A stretch of 64,000 bases of DNA from Sphingobium sp. BYY-5 (GCF_022758885.1 NZ_JALEBH010000001.1:2945501-3009500); one strand, 5' to 3'; positions 1 to 8,408 are shown, counted from the first letter of the stretch. The notes: generated from the letters alone by a model not told the origin. Numbers and translations: made by a program.

Positions 1-222
1 ACCTTCTCCACCATCATGAACGAACGGGCACAGGCGCAGGGGCTGGCAGGGGACCGGGCGATCATCGACCTGATGCTGGCGCACATTCCCGAGGGTGTGG
101 AAGCGAGCTACAACCGGGCTGCCTATATGCCGCGACGGCGCGAGATCGTGCAGGAGTGGGCGGACCTGTTGATGAAGGATATGCCGCCGGCCATGGCGCT
201 GCTGGAAGGTCCACGCCGCTAA
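1..222 (+). CDS. Tyrosine integrase, C-terminal end (partial)
   Basis: The reading frame is open from base 1, so the start lies outside the window; 73 residues remain. The visible tail resembles the end of P4-type phage/island integrases: a conserved LAH, then a tyrosine in an AAY context followed by an arginine-rich helix and the EWADLL segment typical of this family. The tyrosine would be the strand-cleaving nucleophile. It lies 28 bp upstream of a winged-helix gene on the same strand, a common pairing at the edge of integrated elements. Family assignment rests on the short tail only; the upstream catalytic Arg and His residues cannot be seen. Confidence 0.75.
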   Translation, partial: TFSTIMNERAQAQGLAGDRAIIDLMLAHIPEGVEASYNRAAYMPRRREIVQEWADLLMKDMPPAMALLEGPRR

Positions 223-250
223 GGGGCAGTTGGGCTGAAGGAGGCGCCGC

Positions 251-955
251 ATGAGCGCGCGCTCCCTTTTCGAGATCGCCACGGGTATCGAGCACAAGGC
301 GCGGCGGACCTTTCAGCCCGTTCGCCGCAACAGCTATCATGCCGGGGCGCGCGAGGGCCGCTTCTGGCGGCCGGTGAACCCAAAGGACAAATGGGCACAT
401 ATCCGGGCGGCCGAGGCCTATGATCGCCAGCGCAAACAGGCAGGCAAGCGCAATGGGCCACTTGGTCATATCGCGCTGGAACTGCTGCGCGAGCTTTACC
501 GCATCGTCGACTACAAGACCGGCAGGCTCGAGCCCTCGATCGATTATCTGATGCGGCAGCTGCGCCGATCCCGGGCCGCGATCGTCCAGGCCATGGCCCG
601 ATTGAGGGAGCATGGCTTCCTGGAATGGATCCGCAGGACCGAGCCGACCGGCAATGAGGGCTTTGGACCACAGGTGCGCCAGATCACCAATGCCTATCGC
701 TTCTGCCTCCCGGCAGCGGCGCGGCGGATCGTGGACCGGATTGTCGGCAAGGGGCCTGTCCCGGCGGATGATCTCCATCGCCGCGAGACCGCGGCGCGGG
801 AAATGGAGGCCATGCTGGCATCGCTGCCGGCCGACCGGCGTATGCACGCGATGATCGACGACGAGACGCTTGCCGCAACCCTTGGCCGCATCGGGCTTTT
901 GCTGGAAAGTAACGCGAGTTCACCGAGCAGCCAGAATCCTGGCATGGATATATAG
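251..955 (+). CDS. Winged-helix replication-like protein of an integrated element
   Basis: A 234-residue basic protein. The start is fixed by a strong GAAGGAG ribosome-binding site just upstream. Residues about 70-125 look like a helix-turn-helix/winged-helix domain (a helix, a short SIDYLMRQL recognition-like segment, then a LREHGFLEW wing typical of replication or plasmid-type HTH proteins). Proteins of this kind often follow integrases in sphingomonad mobile elements and are usually annotated as replication protein A or HTH-domain protein. Its place directly behind the integrase fits that. The exact function is unknown; it may be a replication initiator or an excision/transcription regulator. 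Confidence 0.55.
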   Translation: MSARSLFEIATGIEHKARRTFQPVRRNSYHAGAREGRFWRPVNPKDKWAHIRAAEAYDRQRKQAGKRNGPLGHIALELLRELYRIVDYKTGRLEPSIDYLMRQLRRSRAAIVQAMARLREHGFLEWIRRTEPTGNEGFGPQVRQITNAYRFCLPAAARRIVDRIVGKGPVPADDLHRRETAAREMEAMLASLPADRRMHAMIDDETLAATLGRIGLLLESNASSPSSQNPGMDI

Positions 956-1165
956 AAGGAACGGCTTCGCCGTGCGCAGGTGAGTGGATCCGGTCTCATA
1001 AGCGATGGTCCCCGCATAGCTCCCCTCCGGTTGAGAGGCAGGACGCACCGCCCATGGCGGTGCGATTGCTCCCCAGCGGGCGCAAGCGGCTTTGGTGTGC
1101 CCCAAAGGCAGCCATTTCCCCTGCCGAGAGCGCGACATGCCTGGGGCGCGCAGCGACCCCCTCCA

Positions 1166-1260
1166 GGTGCATCAAAATGCATCAGTGCATGGGAACGGGA
1201 AATTGCCCTGAAGCGCCCAGCCTGCGCGGCCCCAAAGCCTCTTCGATCGGTGCATCAAAA
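1166..1260. repeat. Pair of 12-bp direct repeats
   Basis: GGTGCATCAAAA occurs at 1166-1177 and again at 1249-1260, 83 bp apart; a third partial GCATC lies at 1179-1183. They lie in a non-coding stretch downstream of the replication-like gene, so iterons are possible. Two copies are too few to claim an origin. Confidence 0.3.
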
Positions 1261-1909
1261 CCGACACGAAAAGCGCGCGGGCGAGGCGGGGGGAAAAGCG
1301 CGCTTCGAGGGGTGGCGGGTCCGCGGGCATCGGTCCGATGATCGATTGCTGCGGGTGGAGCCCATGCGCGCGCTGGTGACCGATCTTGAGGTGCGCGACG
1401 CAGCACCCGAGGCAGACCAAGCCTGGCTCGACCGGCTGGCTTTGCATGCCGTAGCGCACTGGACGCCGACCGCCTGCGTTTCCGGTGCCTGTGCCCTCTG
1501 CGAGAGTTAAAGCGTCCTCCACATCAACTCTGAGGTATCGGACCGTGCTTTCGATCTTCGTGTGCCCAAGTAAAATCTGGACCGCGCGGAGATTCCCGGT
1601 CGCCTTGTAGATGCTCGATGCCTTGGTCCGCCGTAGAGAGTGGGTACCATAATCCTCGCTGAGCAAGCCAATTCCCGTGACCCACTCATCGACAAGGCGG
1701 GCATATTGCCTTGTGCTTATGTGGGTTGCGTGATCGGTGCGGCTGGGGAATGCAAAATCTTCCAAGAATCCACATCGCAGCTCGAGCCATTTCAGCAGAC
1801 TGGCGCGAGCATCATCCATCAGTTCAAACTGAACCGGCCTTCCAGTCTTTTGCTGAACGACTGTAGCACGCGTTCGAATTTTCCGATCGCAAACGATATC
1901 GCAGCGCAT
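1172..1909 (-). pseudogene. Decayed tyrosine recombinase (catalytic-domain remnant)
   Basis: The first 140 residues match the C-terminal catalytic domain of a small sphingomonad tyrosine recombinase: RATV.QKTGRPVQFE, a THSLRRTKAS box (His and Arg of the active site), and LGHTKIESTVRYL with the second His and the nucleophilic Tyr. The N-terminal half is missing and the segment that should hold the first catalytic Arg is scrambled; the frame is open upstream only to about 1990 without a convincing start. The usual stop after the tyrosine helix is also lost, so the frame runs on through about 90 residues of unrelated sequence. This is best read as a pseudogene. Confidence 0.7.
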
Positions 1910-1983
1910 CGCGCTCCTCTTCAGCTTCGCTGCAACGTGGCGGCTCGTCGTCGCGATGCCGATATGGCCAAGACGATCGTGGC

Positions 1984-2880
1984 TTACCGCTTATTGTCGG
2001 CGCGGGATTCGGCGGCAAGCCTGCGCTCCACCGCAGAAGCAATGTCTCGTTGGACCCCCAGGAAGTCGCCGGCTGATCGATCATAGCTTTGCGACCAGAT
2101 GATGAAACCGTTGTCGGCCTGCACCAAACGTGCGGTGACATGCACCTCGGTCCCTGATCTGCGTACACTTCCATCCAGCACATATCCGACATCAAGAGCC
2201 CGGGCGACGGCTACCGGCGTTGCGCGCGTGCCCTTGAACGAGAACGTCGACCGCGGCGGCGCCACCTGAAGGCCAGGCTGTCGACTGAGCAGATCGACGA
2301 GTTCCTCGGTCATGCCATCGACAAACTGCTCATGGTCCATCGCATCGGTGAGATCGAGAAAAGGCAGGACGGCAATGGATGCCGTCGGACGGGCCGAGGC
2401 ATGTGCCAACGGGTCGGGAGCGGGCGACCTGTAAGCCCGCCACAAGAACGCTGTGGACAAGCCAGCAAGGACGAGGAATGCAACGGCGGCAAAGGCGACC
2501 CGAGCACGCCTGCGATCGGACCGGATCGAGGCGTGCGGACGGTCCACCGCCGCAAGAAGTCGATAGCCCTGGCGCGGGGCAGTGGCGATGTAGGTTGGCG
2601 CCTTAGGGTCGTCGCCGAACTGGCGGCGGAGTTGCGTAACGGCTTGATAGACTGAATCCGGCGCCACCGTGACATCCGCCCAGACGGTATCCAGAAGCTG
2701 GTCAATACTCACAATCTCCCCCGGCCGTTCGGCCAGGCAAAGCAGGAGCCGCATCGTCCGGGGATCGATCCGTGCCTCCTCCCGCCCGCGCTGGAGCAGG
2801 TTCCTGGCAGGATCCACCTGCCATTCGCCGATACGAAATTGTCCATTGATGGTCTGAATCATTACGCGACTATCGTGCAT
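1984..2880 (-). CDS. CadC-like membrane-anchored winged-helix regulator with TolB/FlgO-like domain
   Basis: A 298-residue protein in three parts. Residues about 10-110 form an OmpR/PhoB-type winged-helix DNA-binding domain (R.MRLLLCLAERPGEIVSIDQL, then the YRLLAAV wing). A single membrane helix spans about 127-150. The C-terminal part, about 165-290, is the FlgO/TolB-like periplasmic domain that begins SIAVLPF and contains VDGMTEELVDLLSR. There is no receiver domain, so signalling would act directly across the membrane as in CadC/ToxR proteins. The start could be Met1 or Met7 (2862). Phased TTCAG repeats 42-89 bp upstream are a plausible autoregulatory operator, and the same array precedes the esterase at 4297-5505. 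Confidence 0.8.
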   Translation of the reverse strand: MHDSRVMIQTINGQFRIGEWQVDPARNLLQRGREEARIDPRTMRLLLCLAERPGEIVSIDQLLDTVWADVTVAPDSVYQAVTQLRRQFGDDPKAPTYIATAPRQGYRLLAAVDRPHASIRSDRRRARVAFAAVAFLVLAGLSTAFLWRAYRSPAPDPLAHASARPTASIAVLPFLDLTDAMDHEQFVDGMTEELVDLLSRQPGLQVAPPRSTFSFKGTRATPVAVARALDVGYVLDGSVRRSGTEVHVTARLVQADNGFIIWSQSYDRSAGDFLGVQRDIASAVERRLAAESRADNKR

Positions 2881-2921
2881 GGTCCGGAAAAGTGAAGTCC
2901 CCCCTCTTCCCGTGAAAAGTC

Positions 2922-2969
2922 TTCAGCGCAACTTCAGACATGTTCAGATCGATTCAGGCTCCGTTTCAG
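2922..2969. promoter_or_regulatory. Five phased TTCAG repeats (putative operator)
   Basis: TTCAG starts at 2922, 2933, 2943, 2953 and 2965, giving spacings of 11, 10, 10 and 12 bp, about one helical turn each. OmpR/PhoB-type winged-helix proteins bind direct repeats spaced about 11 bp. The array sits between the CadC-like regulator (minus strand) and a decayed esterase end (plus strand). The last four elements repeat the 10-10-12 spacing of the array at 5538-5574, and both arrays end in TCAGGACTT. Function is inferred; the repeats are read directly. Confidence 0.6.
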
Positions 2970-3067
2970 GACTTCGACGCGCCGGCTCCCCAAGGCTGGT
3001 AACTCGGTTCGAGCAGGAGGCTCTTCGAGCATGCCCAACGCCACGTCGAGCCGAACCGACTGCGGGG

Positions 3068-3145
3068 GAGTTCAACAGCGGTGACCATTTCGATCCGAAC
3101 GACACCGGCGCTGCCGCTACTGCCACGTCGATCGATCTTCATCTT
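3068..3145 (+). pseudogene. Remnant of an SGNH hydrolase C-terminus
   Basis: A short plus-strand segment translates to FNSGDHFDPNDTG... ending in SIDLHL. It aligns with the last about 27 residues of the intact SGNH hydrolase at 4297-5505, which reads FDSGDHLHPNDAG... ending in AIDLSIL. The catalytic DxxH has become DxxD, and no upstream GDS block remains. It appears to be what is left of a second esterase gene that was once divergent from the CadC-like regulator. Confidence 0.55.
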
Positions 3146-3300
3146 CGCTCGTTTGCTTGCAGCGCGGACGAGGCGGTCTTGTCTTTGGATTGAGGATCGC
3201 CGGCTTCACCGCACGTCCGCCAGGCCCCGCTTCACTGCCGGCCCTGTCTTCACCGCGTTGCCGGCGCAAAAACAGGCCCCATCATCGACAAAGGATTTCC

Positions 3301-4011
3301 ATGCATCGCATCCATTCCATGCCATTGGCCGTCCGGCGAGTTTTTCCGCTGGCTACAGCTTTGCTTATCTGCCTTATCGTGGCCGTAGGCTTTGGCCCAA
3401 CTCTCGACGCCAGACTACTGCGTCCTCTCACGCCCCGGCCATGGCTCCTTTATGTGCACGTGGCGTTGATGACGGCATGGGTGCTTCTGTTTCTCGCGCA
3501 GACAGGGTTGACCTACACGCGTCGTATCTCGGCGCACCGCCGCCTCGGGCTCATGGGCGTTGTCTTGGGGGTGCTGATCCCCGTGGTCGGTATTGCGACG
3601 GCGATCGTCATGACGCGATTGCAAGCCGCCGAGGGTGGCGGGGACGGAGCGTCGTTTCTGGTCGTGTCATTTTTTGACCTGCTTGCCTTCGCAGTGACGT
3701 TTGGCTTGGCGATCAGGTGGCGCACCCGCCCAGCATATCACGGTCGCCTCATGATCATGGCGTCGTGTTGCTTAGTCGTCCCCGGTCTTGCGCGATTGCC
3801 CGAATGGCTTGTGCCATCCAACAGCTGGTATGTCGCTGTCGATACGATGATCGTCGCTGCCGCGATATGGGACCGCGTCGTCATCGGCCGCGTGCATCCG
3901 GTCTATTATTATGGATTGCCGGCACTTGCCATCGGCCAGGCGGCGACGATGTGGGTCTACCTAAGCAACGCGCCGATATGGATCGGGTTTGCGCAAGCCC
4001 TGCTGAGGTAA
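3301..4011 (+). CDS. Multi-pass membrane protein of unknown function
   Basis: A 236-residue hydrophobic protein. I start it at 3301, where AAAGGA lies 6 bp upstream and a basic N-terminus leads into the first membrane helix; the frame is open further upstream but without membrane-protein character. About six or seven helices can be seen, with conserved-looking HV..MTAWVLLF, ISAHRRLG and RPAYHGRLM segments, His and Arg residues at helix ends that recall haem or quinone binding membrane proteins. No specific family is assigned. It follows the esterase remnant and lies convergent with the SGNH esterase, 285 bp away; that gap (4012-4296) holds nothing I recognise. Confidence 0.65.
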   Translation: MHRIHSMPLAVRRVFPLATALLICLIVAVGFGPTLDARLLRPLTPRPWLLYVHVALMTAWVLLFLAQTGLTYTRRISAHRRLGLMGVVLGVLIPVVGIATAIVMTRLQAAEGGGDGASFLVVSFFDLLAFAVTFGLAIRWRTRPAYHGRLMIMASCCLVVPGLARLPEWLVPSNSWYVAVDTMIVAAAIWDRVVIGRVHPVYYYGLPALAIGQAATMWVYLSNAPIWIGFAQALLR

Positions 4012-4296
4012 GGAATCCGCCGCGACGCCTCGTGGCAATCGGCACGCCCTGCGCCTGCATAAATCTCATTTATGAGCTGGCTGCCGATATGCGGATGCTT
4101 GGACAGCCTTCGCTGCCCCTGGGAAGGGCCGCAAGTCGAGCGCAAGCTGGCTGGGCAGCGTCCATCGAGGGAAAAGGTCTAGGCCGGCGTGGACGCGCTC
4201 GGTTCCTTAGCCAGGAACACTTGGGGCCGTAAATATCGCCGAGCCTTATGGAGAGCTATCAAGCGCTGTCGCCACGTCAGCGCGGCCGGGGCGGCT

Positions 4297-5505
4297 TTAG
4301 TAGAGAATCGACAAGTCGATAGCTTCGGCCATTGCTGCATAGCCGGCGTCATTCGGATGCAGATGGTCCCCGCTATCGAATGCAGGTTTCAGCCGATTGC
4401 CGCCCGGAGGATCCCGAACCGCGGCATGGAAGTCGATTACCGCGTCGAAGACACCGGACGAGCGTATCCAGTGCCGGATCGCCTGCCGCTTCGCCTCACC
4501 TGCGAGCGAGCCCGGGATCAATCCATCCTGGCGGATCTCGCGGGGAAGTAGAACACCACCGAACACTTTGAGCCCCCGGGCGTGCGCCCGATCGGCAAGT
4601 CTCTTCAGTCCCGCAATGATCTGCTCGGCCGAGACCTGATCCTCGTCGGACCGCAGAAGCTCTGCGCCCGAGACGTCGTTGCTGCCCTGAAGGATCAAGA
4701 CCCATTTCACGCCGGGCTGCGAGAGAACGTCGCGGTCCAGCCGGTTGAGCGAACTGTAACCCACGAACGGGCGAACGGCGTCGTTGAGAACCCGATTGCC
4801 TGCGATGCCGGCGTTCACGACGGCCACGTCTTTCAGGCGGGGATCGGCGGCGATACGACGGGCGAGTTGGTCGGGCCAGCGAAGGTTCGCGTCATCGGTG
4901 GAGCCGACGCCGTCGGAAACGGAGTCGCCCAGCACCACGAGGGCCCGCGCGCCCGGAGCAGCCTTCACATGCACGCCCGACAGCAAGAACCAGCTGGAAT
5001 CCGTGGTCGTTCCCGGCAGCTTCGCAGCGCGTGTGTGATCGCCCGGCGCGAGCCAGACAGTGGCAGTGGCGACGCCGTGGACCGTCGGTGCGGATGCACC
5101 GTCGGGCAAATAGAGGCTGATTGCGATTTCCTCGAACGCTGCCACCGGAAAAGTGACCGCGTCGCTCACCACCTCTCCGCCGGGAGACAGGACGACAGTG
5201 GGGCGTCCTCGGAAGGTGACGGCCACATCGGTGCCGGTTGCTGTGGCGCCGCGGCCGGCACTGCGCGCCAGCCGGACCGGACCGAGGGTAAGCGGCCCCT
5301 TTCCGTACAGATTGGAGAAACGCAGACGGACCGCCGATCCGGCGACTGTGGGACGTACGACCTGACGGATGGTCTGTGCGGCCATTGCCGGCGCGGCCTG
5401 GTCCGGCGCCGCAGCCCAGGCCGCGACCCAGCGGGATTCTGTGGCGCCGGCAGGCAGGGCGATGAGCGCGCTCAGGGCGAAGAGGAATGCGAGGATCTTA
5501 GGCAT
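4297..5505 (-). CDS. Secreted SGNH/GDSL-family esterase
   Basis: A 402-residue protein. The start at 5505 opens a clear signal peptide (MPKILAF..., cleavage near residue 22); longer readings would bury it. A beta-rich N-terminal region (about 25-180) precedes the SGNH hydrolase core: block I GDSVSDG with nucleophile Ser195, block II NAGIAGN, block III GSND around 275-278, and block V DHLHPND giving the Asp380/His383 pair. All four SGNH positions are present, so the enzyme should be active on an ester substrate (carbohydrate or lipid) in the periplasm or outside. Phased TTCAG repeats 33-69 bp upstream suggest control by the CadC-like regulator at 1984-2880. Confidence 0.88.
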   Translation of the reverse strand: MPKILAFLFALSALIALPAGATESRWVAAWAAAPDQAAPAMAAQTIRQVVRPTVAGSAVRLRFSNLYGKGPLTLGPVRLARSAGRGATATGTDVAVTFRGRPTVVLSPGGEVVSDAVTFPVAAFEEIAISLYLPDGASAPTVHGVATATVWLAPGDHTRAAKLPGTTTDSSWFLLSGVHVKAAPGARALVVLGDSVSDGVGSTDDANLRWPDQLARRIAADPRLKDVAVVNAGIAGNRVLNDAVRPFVGYSSLNRLDRDVLSQPGVKWVLILQGSNDVSGAELLRSDEDQVSAEQIIAGLKRLADRAHARGLKVFGGVLLPREIRQDGLIPGSLAGEAKRQAIRHWIRSSGVFDAVIDFHAAVRDPPGGNRLKPAFDSGDHLHPNDAGYAAMAEAIDLSILY

Positions 5506-5537
5506 GCCCCTGGCTAGGTGCTGGCGCCCCCAAAGTC

Positions 5538-5574
5538 CTGACGATTGGTCTGAATGCGCCTGAATTGTCCTGAA
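5538..5574 (-). promoter_or_regulatory. Phased TTCAG operator upstream of the SGNH esterase
   Basis: Read on the minus strand, TTCAG occurs at 5574, 5564 and 5554, followed 12 bp later by GTCAG at 5542. The 10-10-12 spacing and the terminal TCAGGACTT match the array at 2922-2969. It ends 33 bp before the esterase start, a place suited to a promoter-linked activator or repressor site. Confidence 0.6.
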
Positions 5575-5601
5575 ATCGCGCTCGCACCGAGGCGCGACTC
5601 C

Positions 5602-6923
5602 GGGACTGTCAGGAATTCCGTGTGTGGGCGGGCGGTTGAACATTACGCTGCCATGGCCTTGATGAAGCGTTCTCCGAACAGCACGGCGAACTGGGCCTTG
5701 GCCATGGACCACTCACGTGGCGGCATTTTCCACTCTTTCTCGGATCGGTTCAAGATCAGATAGAGCAGCTTGGTCGCTGAATCGTCGCTGGGAAAGTGCC
5801 CCCTGGCCCTGACCGCCCGTCGAAGCTGGGCATTCAACGCCTCGATGGCGTTTGTCGTATAAACGATGCGGCGGACCTCGTCGGGGAAGGCAAAGAACGG
5901 GATAACCTCGGCCCATGCACGGCGCCAGCTCTGGCCGATCGCAGGATAGCGCCGACCCCATTCGCCGGCCTCGAAGGCTGTCAGGGCCTCCTCGGCAGCG
6001 ATGGCATCGGTGGCGCGGTAGACGGTCTTCAGTGCACCAGCGAGCGCCTTGCGATCCTTCCACGACACGAAGTCCATCGAGTTGCGCAGCAGGTGGACGA
6101 TGCAGGTTTGGACGATCGCCTCGGGGAACACGGCGGTGATGGCCTCTGGAAAGCCCTTCAGGCCGTCTACGACGGCCAGCATGATGTCCTCAACACCGCG
6201 GTTCCTCAGCTCGTTCATCACCCGCAGCCAGAATTTGGCGCCCTCGTTCTGCTCGATCCACAGGCCCAGGACGACCTTGCCGCCATCGGCACGCACGCCC
6301 AGCGCGATGTGGATAGCCTTGTTGCGGACCAGACCTTCGTCACGGATCTTGACCCGGATCGCGTCGAAGAAAACCAGCGGATAGGCCGGATCGAGCGGTC
6401 GGGCCTGCCAGGCGGCGACCTCTTCGAGCACGGCGTCGGTCACCGTCGAGATCAGGTCCGGCGAGACGTCGATACCGTACAGATCGCGCAAGTGCCCGAC
6501 GATCTCCCGTGTGCTCATGCCGCGCGCATACATCGAGACGATCTTGTCGTCGAAGCCCGGAAACCGGCGCTGGTACTTGGCGATCAGTTGCGGATCAAAG
6601 CTGGCATGACGATCGCGCGGCACCTCGATCTCGATCTTGCCGGTGTCCGTCACCACCGTCTTGCGGCCATAGCCATTGCGGCTGTTCCCGACCTGCGGGG
6701 CATCGCCAAGGTGGTAATCCATCTCGGCGTTGAGCGCCCGTTCGGCCAGCGCCTTCTTCAATGAATCCAGCAGGCCGCCCTGCTGGAGCGCACTGGCGGC
6801 ATCGCTGCCGGCCAAGAGTTGATCGAGTAAATCAGCCGGGATCGCCGGCTCCTTGCGTCGAGGCATACAGGGTCTCCTTCTTACCCATTATGCCCGCCCA
6901 CACACGGAATTCCTGACAGTCCC
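5602..6923. mobile_element. Intact IS256-family insertion sequence
   Basis: Perfect 31-bp terminal inverted repeats lie at 5602-5632 and 6893-6923 (outer end GGGACTGTCAGGAATTCC). They are flanked by identical 8-bp copies of GCGACTCC at 5594-5601 and 6924-6931, the target duplication expected for this family. The element is 1,322 bp with one full transposase gene. Perfect ends and duplication point to a recent insertion, 20 bp beyond the esterase operator and into a decayed IS110-type fragment. Confidence 0.95.
5643..6866 (-). CDS. IS256-family (mutator-type) transposase
   Basis: A 407-residue, full-length transposase. The family signature is clear: the GNSRNGY.RKTV segment near residue 60-70, RDR..SF.P.L..KYQRR, the GMSTREI..HL..LYG.DVS helix-turn-helix-like region, a catalytic FFDAIRVKIRD (first Asp), VVDGLKGFPEAI (second Asp) and the C-terminal TTNAIE with catalytic Glu. 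These form the DDE triad of the mutator superfamily. The gene lies within perfect inverted repeats, so it is probably active. Confidence 0.95.
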   Translation of the reverse strand: MPRRKEPAIPADLLDQLLAGSDAASALQQGGLLDSLKKALAERALNAEMDYHLGDAPQVGNSRNGYGRKTVVTDTGKIEIEVPRDRHASFDPQLIAKYQRRFPGFDDKIVSMYARGMSTREIVGHLRDLYGIDVSPDLISTVTDAVLEEVAAWQARPLDPAYPLVFFDAIRVKIRDEGLVRNKAIHIALGVRADGGKVVLGLWIEQNEGAKFWLRVMNELRNRGVEDIMLAVVDGLKGFPEAITAVFPEAIVQTCIVHLLRNSMDFVSWKDRKALAGALKTVYRATDAIAAEEALTAFEAGEWGRRYPAIGQSWRRAWAEVIPFFAFPDEVRRIVYTTNAIEALNAQLRRAVRARGHFPSDDSATKLLYLILNRSEKEWKMPPREWSMAKAQFAVLFGERFIKAMAA

Positions 6924-6931
6924 GCGACTCC

Positions 6932-7304
6932 GGATGGTATTGCACCGTTGGGCGAGAGCCAACGACGTCGCACCTATGACGAAGCGCTTTCCGAGATATT
7001 TGCCGTACGCGTGTCGCGTCTTCAGCGACATGACGTTCCAATCAGCTGCCACAATCCCAACATGCAACCAGTGCGATAACGGCATCGCCTCCAGCCCGAT
7101 CGGACATATCGGTATTTCGAACTCGTTGAAATACCGCACCAGCGCCTCTGGATGGCCGGCTTTCAAACGCTTCCGTTGCCTAGGTGGCGAAGATGGGGCA
7201 GCCGAACGACAGACGATCCTGAGGCCGACCCTTTGCAGACTCTCAGCATCCAATTCTTGATCGCCGGTTGCTAACGGTCTGCTATCCCGGCAGTTGTCGA
7301 CCAA
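6932..7304 (-). pseudogene. Decayed IS110-family transposase N-terminus
   Basis: The segment encodes LVRYFNEFEIPICPIGLEA.PLS.WLH.G and then ETRH-like residues, matching the N-terminal DEDD-domain region of an IS110-family transposase different from the intact one at 8409. The sequence breaks up on either side of this match and lacks a start, the rest of the nuclease domain and the serine domain. The IS256 element inserted into its downstream edge. Bases 7305-7475 hold nothing recognisable. Confidence 0.55.
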
Positions 7305-7475
7305 CTTGCGCCGTTCTGGAGCAATGCTGGCACATGTCGGACACGCCGAAACAAGCCATTTTTTCGCATGACGACTGTCGAGCAGCGAAGCGCGAGGATG
7401 GAGCCGTCTGGAGAAGTTGTCACCACGCTGATCAGAACTGCGCGGACCAACTTCACTCAGGCCGAGCGCTCATTT

Positions 7476-7892
7476 CTAGCGTGATGATCCCTTGGATAGG
7501 GTAATGCGTACCGTGATCACGTCGCCTTCGGCCAGCTTTTCTGCTTTTCTCACGCTCGCCTTGATGGGCAGCATGTAGCCTCGGCGGGCCTTGCTCGGAA
7601 AGACCGATGTGCGCCAACACGTTTTGCCGATGCCAGCCTCTACGTAGACCGATCCCCAAGCCGCTGATTGGCCAGACGATGCTACACGGATGGCTTCGGC
7701 GACCTCACCGTCGATCGTCAGAAAATGCCACGACATAGATGAGGGCTGGCCATCCTTGCCTTCCCCGCGCCACAACCAGATAGGGCCGACATGCTCCCAA
7801 GCTGTTTCGTCAGGTGAGACGTCTCCGCCCAGTTCCTCGCGCAGGAAGCGGATGAGCTCGGGGTCTATTGGGCCATCGTTCGTTTGCACCAC
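7476..7892 (-). CDS. DUF1905-domain protein
   Basis: A 138-residue protein whose residues about 36-135 match the DUF1905 fold: GPIWLWRGEG, WHFLTIDGEVAEAI, WGSVYV.A.IG...W.TSVFP, YMLPIKA.VRKAE and the closing VITVRITL strand. These small beta-barrel proteins are usually linked to YdeI-type proteins; the biochemical role is unknown. The start is a GTG at 7892; it is uncertain, because the domain itself begins about 35 residues later and no strong ribosome-binding site is visible. It stands alone between two transposon-derived segments. Confidence 0.75.
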   Translation of the reverse strand: MVQTNDGPIDPELIRFLREELGGDVSPDETAWEHVGPIWLWRGEGKDGQPSSMSWHFLTIDGEVAEAIRVASSGQSAAWGSVYVEAGIGKTCWRTSVFPSKARRGYMLPIKASVRKAEKLAEGDVITVRITLSKGSSR

Positions 7893-8033
7893 GGGATCAT
7901 TGGCCGTGCGCCCGTTCGATGCAACCCGATCTTGTGCTATCGTTTGCGTCTACGTTCTCTTTCGTTGGGTCCCGCAGTCGACCCATCCCTGCCATTCGAC
8001 CTCTGATTTTCCGTCGCCAAGTGCTGACCGTCC

Positions 8034-8249
8034 TCTGTGGATGGCTCCCGCGTTGCAAGTGCAATTTGATGATTTAGCGAATTGGTCGGGTGCAGTCTTC
8101 TGTCCGGCCTGTTGATGCAGTCGATAGAAACTGCTGGCCCTTCTGTGGATGGCTCCCGCGTTGCAAGTGCAATTTGATGATTTAGCGAATTGGTCGGGTG
8201 CAGTCTTCTGTCCGGCCTGTTGATGCAGTCGATAGAAACTGCTGGCCCT
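8034..8249. repeat. Perfect 108-bp tandem duplication at an IS1111-type end
   Basis: 8034-8141 and 8142-8249 are identical over 108 bp. Each copy carries the 15-bp IS subterminal repeat GTGGATGGCTCCCGC (8037-8051 and 8145-8159). The duplicated stretch is the non-coding end downstream of the IS110-family transposase, so one extra copy of the IS end exists. No spacer-repeat structure, hence not CRISPR. Confidence 0.95.
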
Positions 8250-8408
8250 GATGGAGTCCGCGAACAAGGTCCCATTCTGCTTATCAGGCTATGATGCCTT
8301 GGACCGTCATCTGGTTTTCCCTGTTCCCGGTCTGACCGGTATCGCCATCACATCGCGTCGCTCCCACAACCTCGTGAAGCTGATTTCCTCAGCTAATCCC
8401 TTCCTCCG
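8160..8408 (-). ncRNA. Candidate seekRNA/bridge RNA region of the IS1111-type element
   Basis: In IS1111-group elements the guide RNA that pairs with donor and target DNA is encoded in the non-coding end downstream of the transposase. Here that region is the about 250 bp between the transposase stop (8409) and the inverted repeat. I see no coding sequence in it. The RNA itself, its ends and guide loops are inferred, not read. Confidence 0.4.

Noticed and set aside
2922..2969. TTCAG array considered as a CRISPR or simple satellite
   Set aside because: Units are 5 bp at helical spacing with no repeat-spacer structure, and a matching array lies at another promoter.
4582..5517. 311-codon plus-strand frame opposite the SGNH esterase
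   Set aside because: Antisense to a protein with all SGNH motifs and a signal peptide; no recognisable content.
8034..8249. Tandem repeat considered as a CRISPR array
   Set aside because: Only two 108-bp copies, directly abutting, without spacers; it is the duplicated end of an IS.
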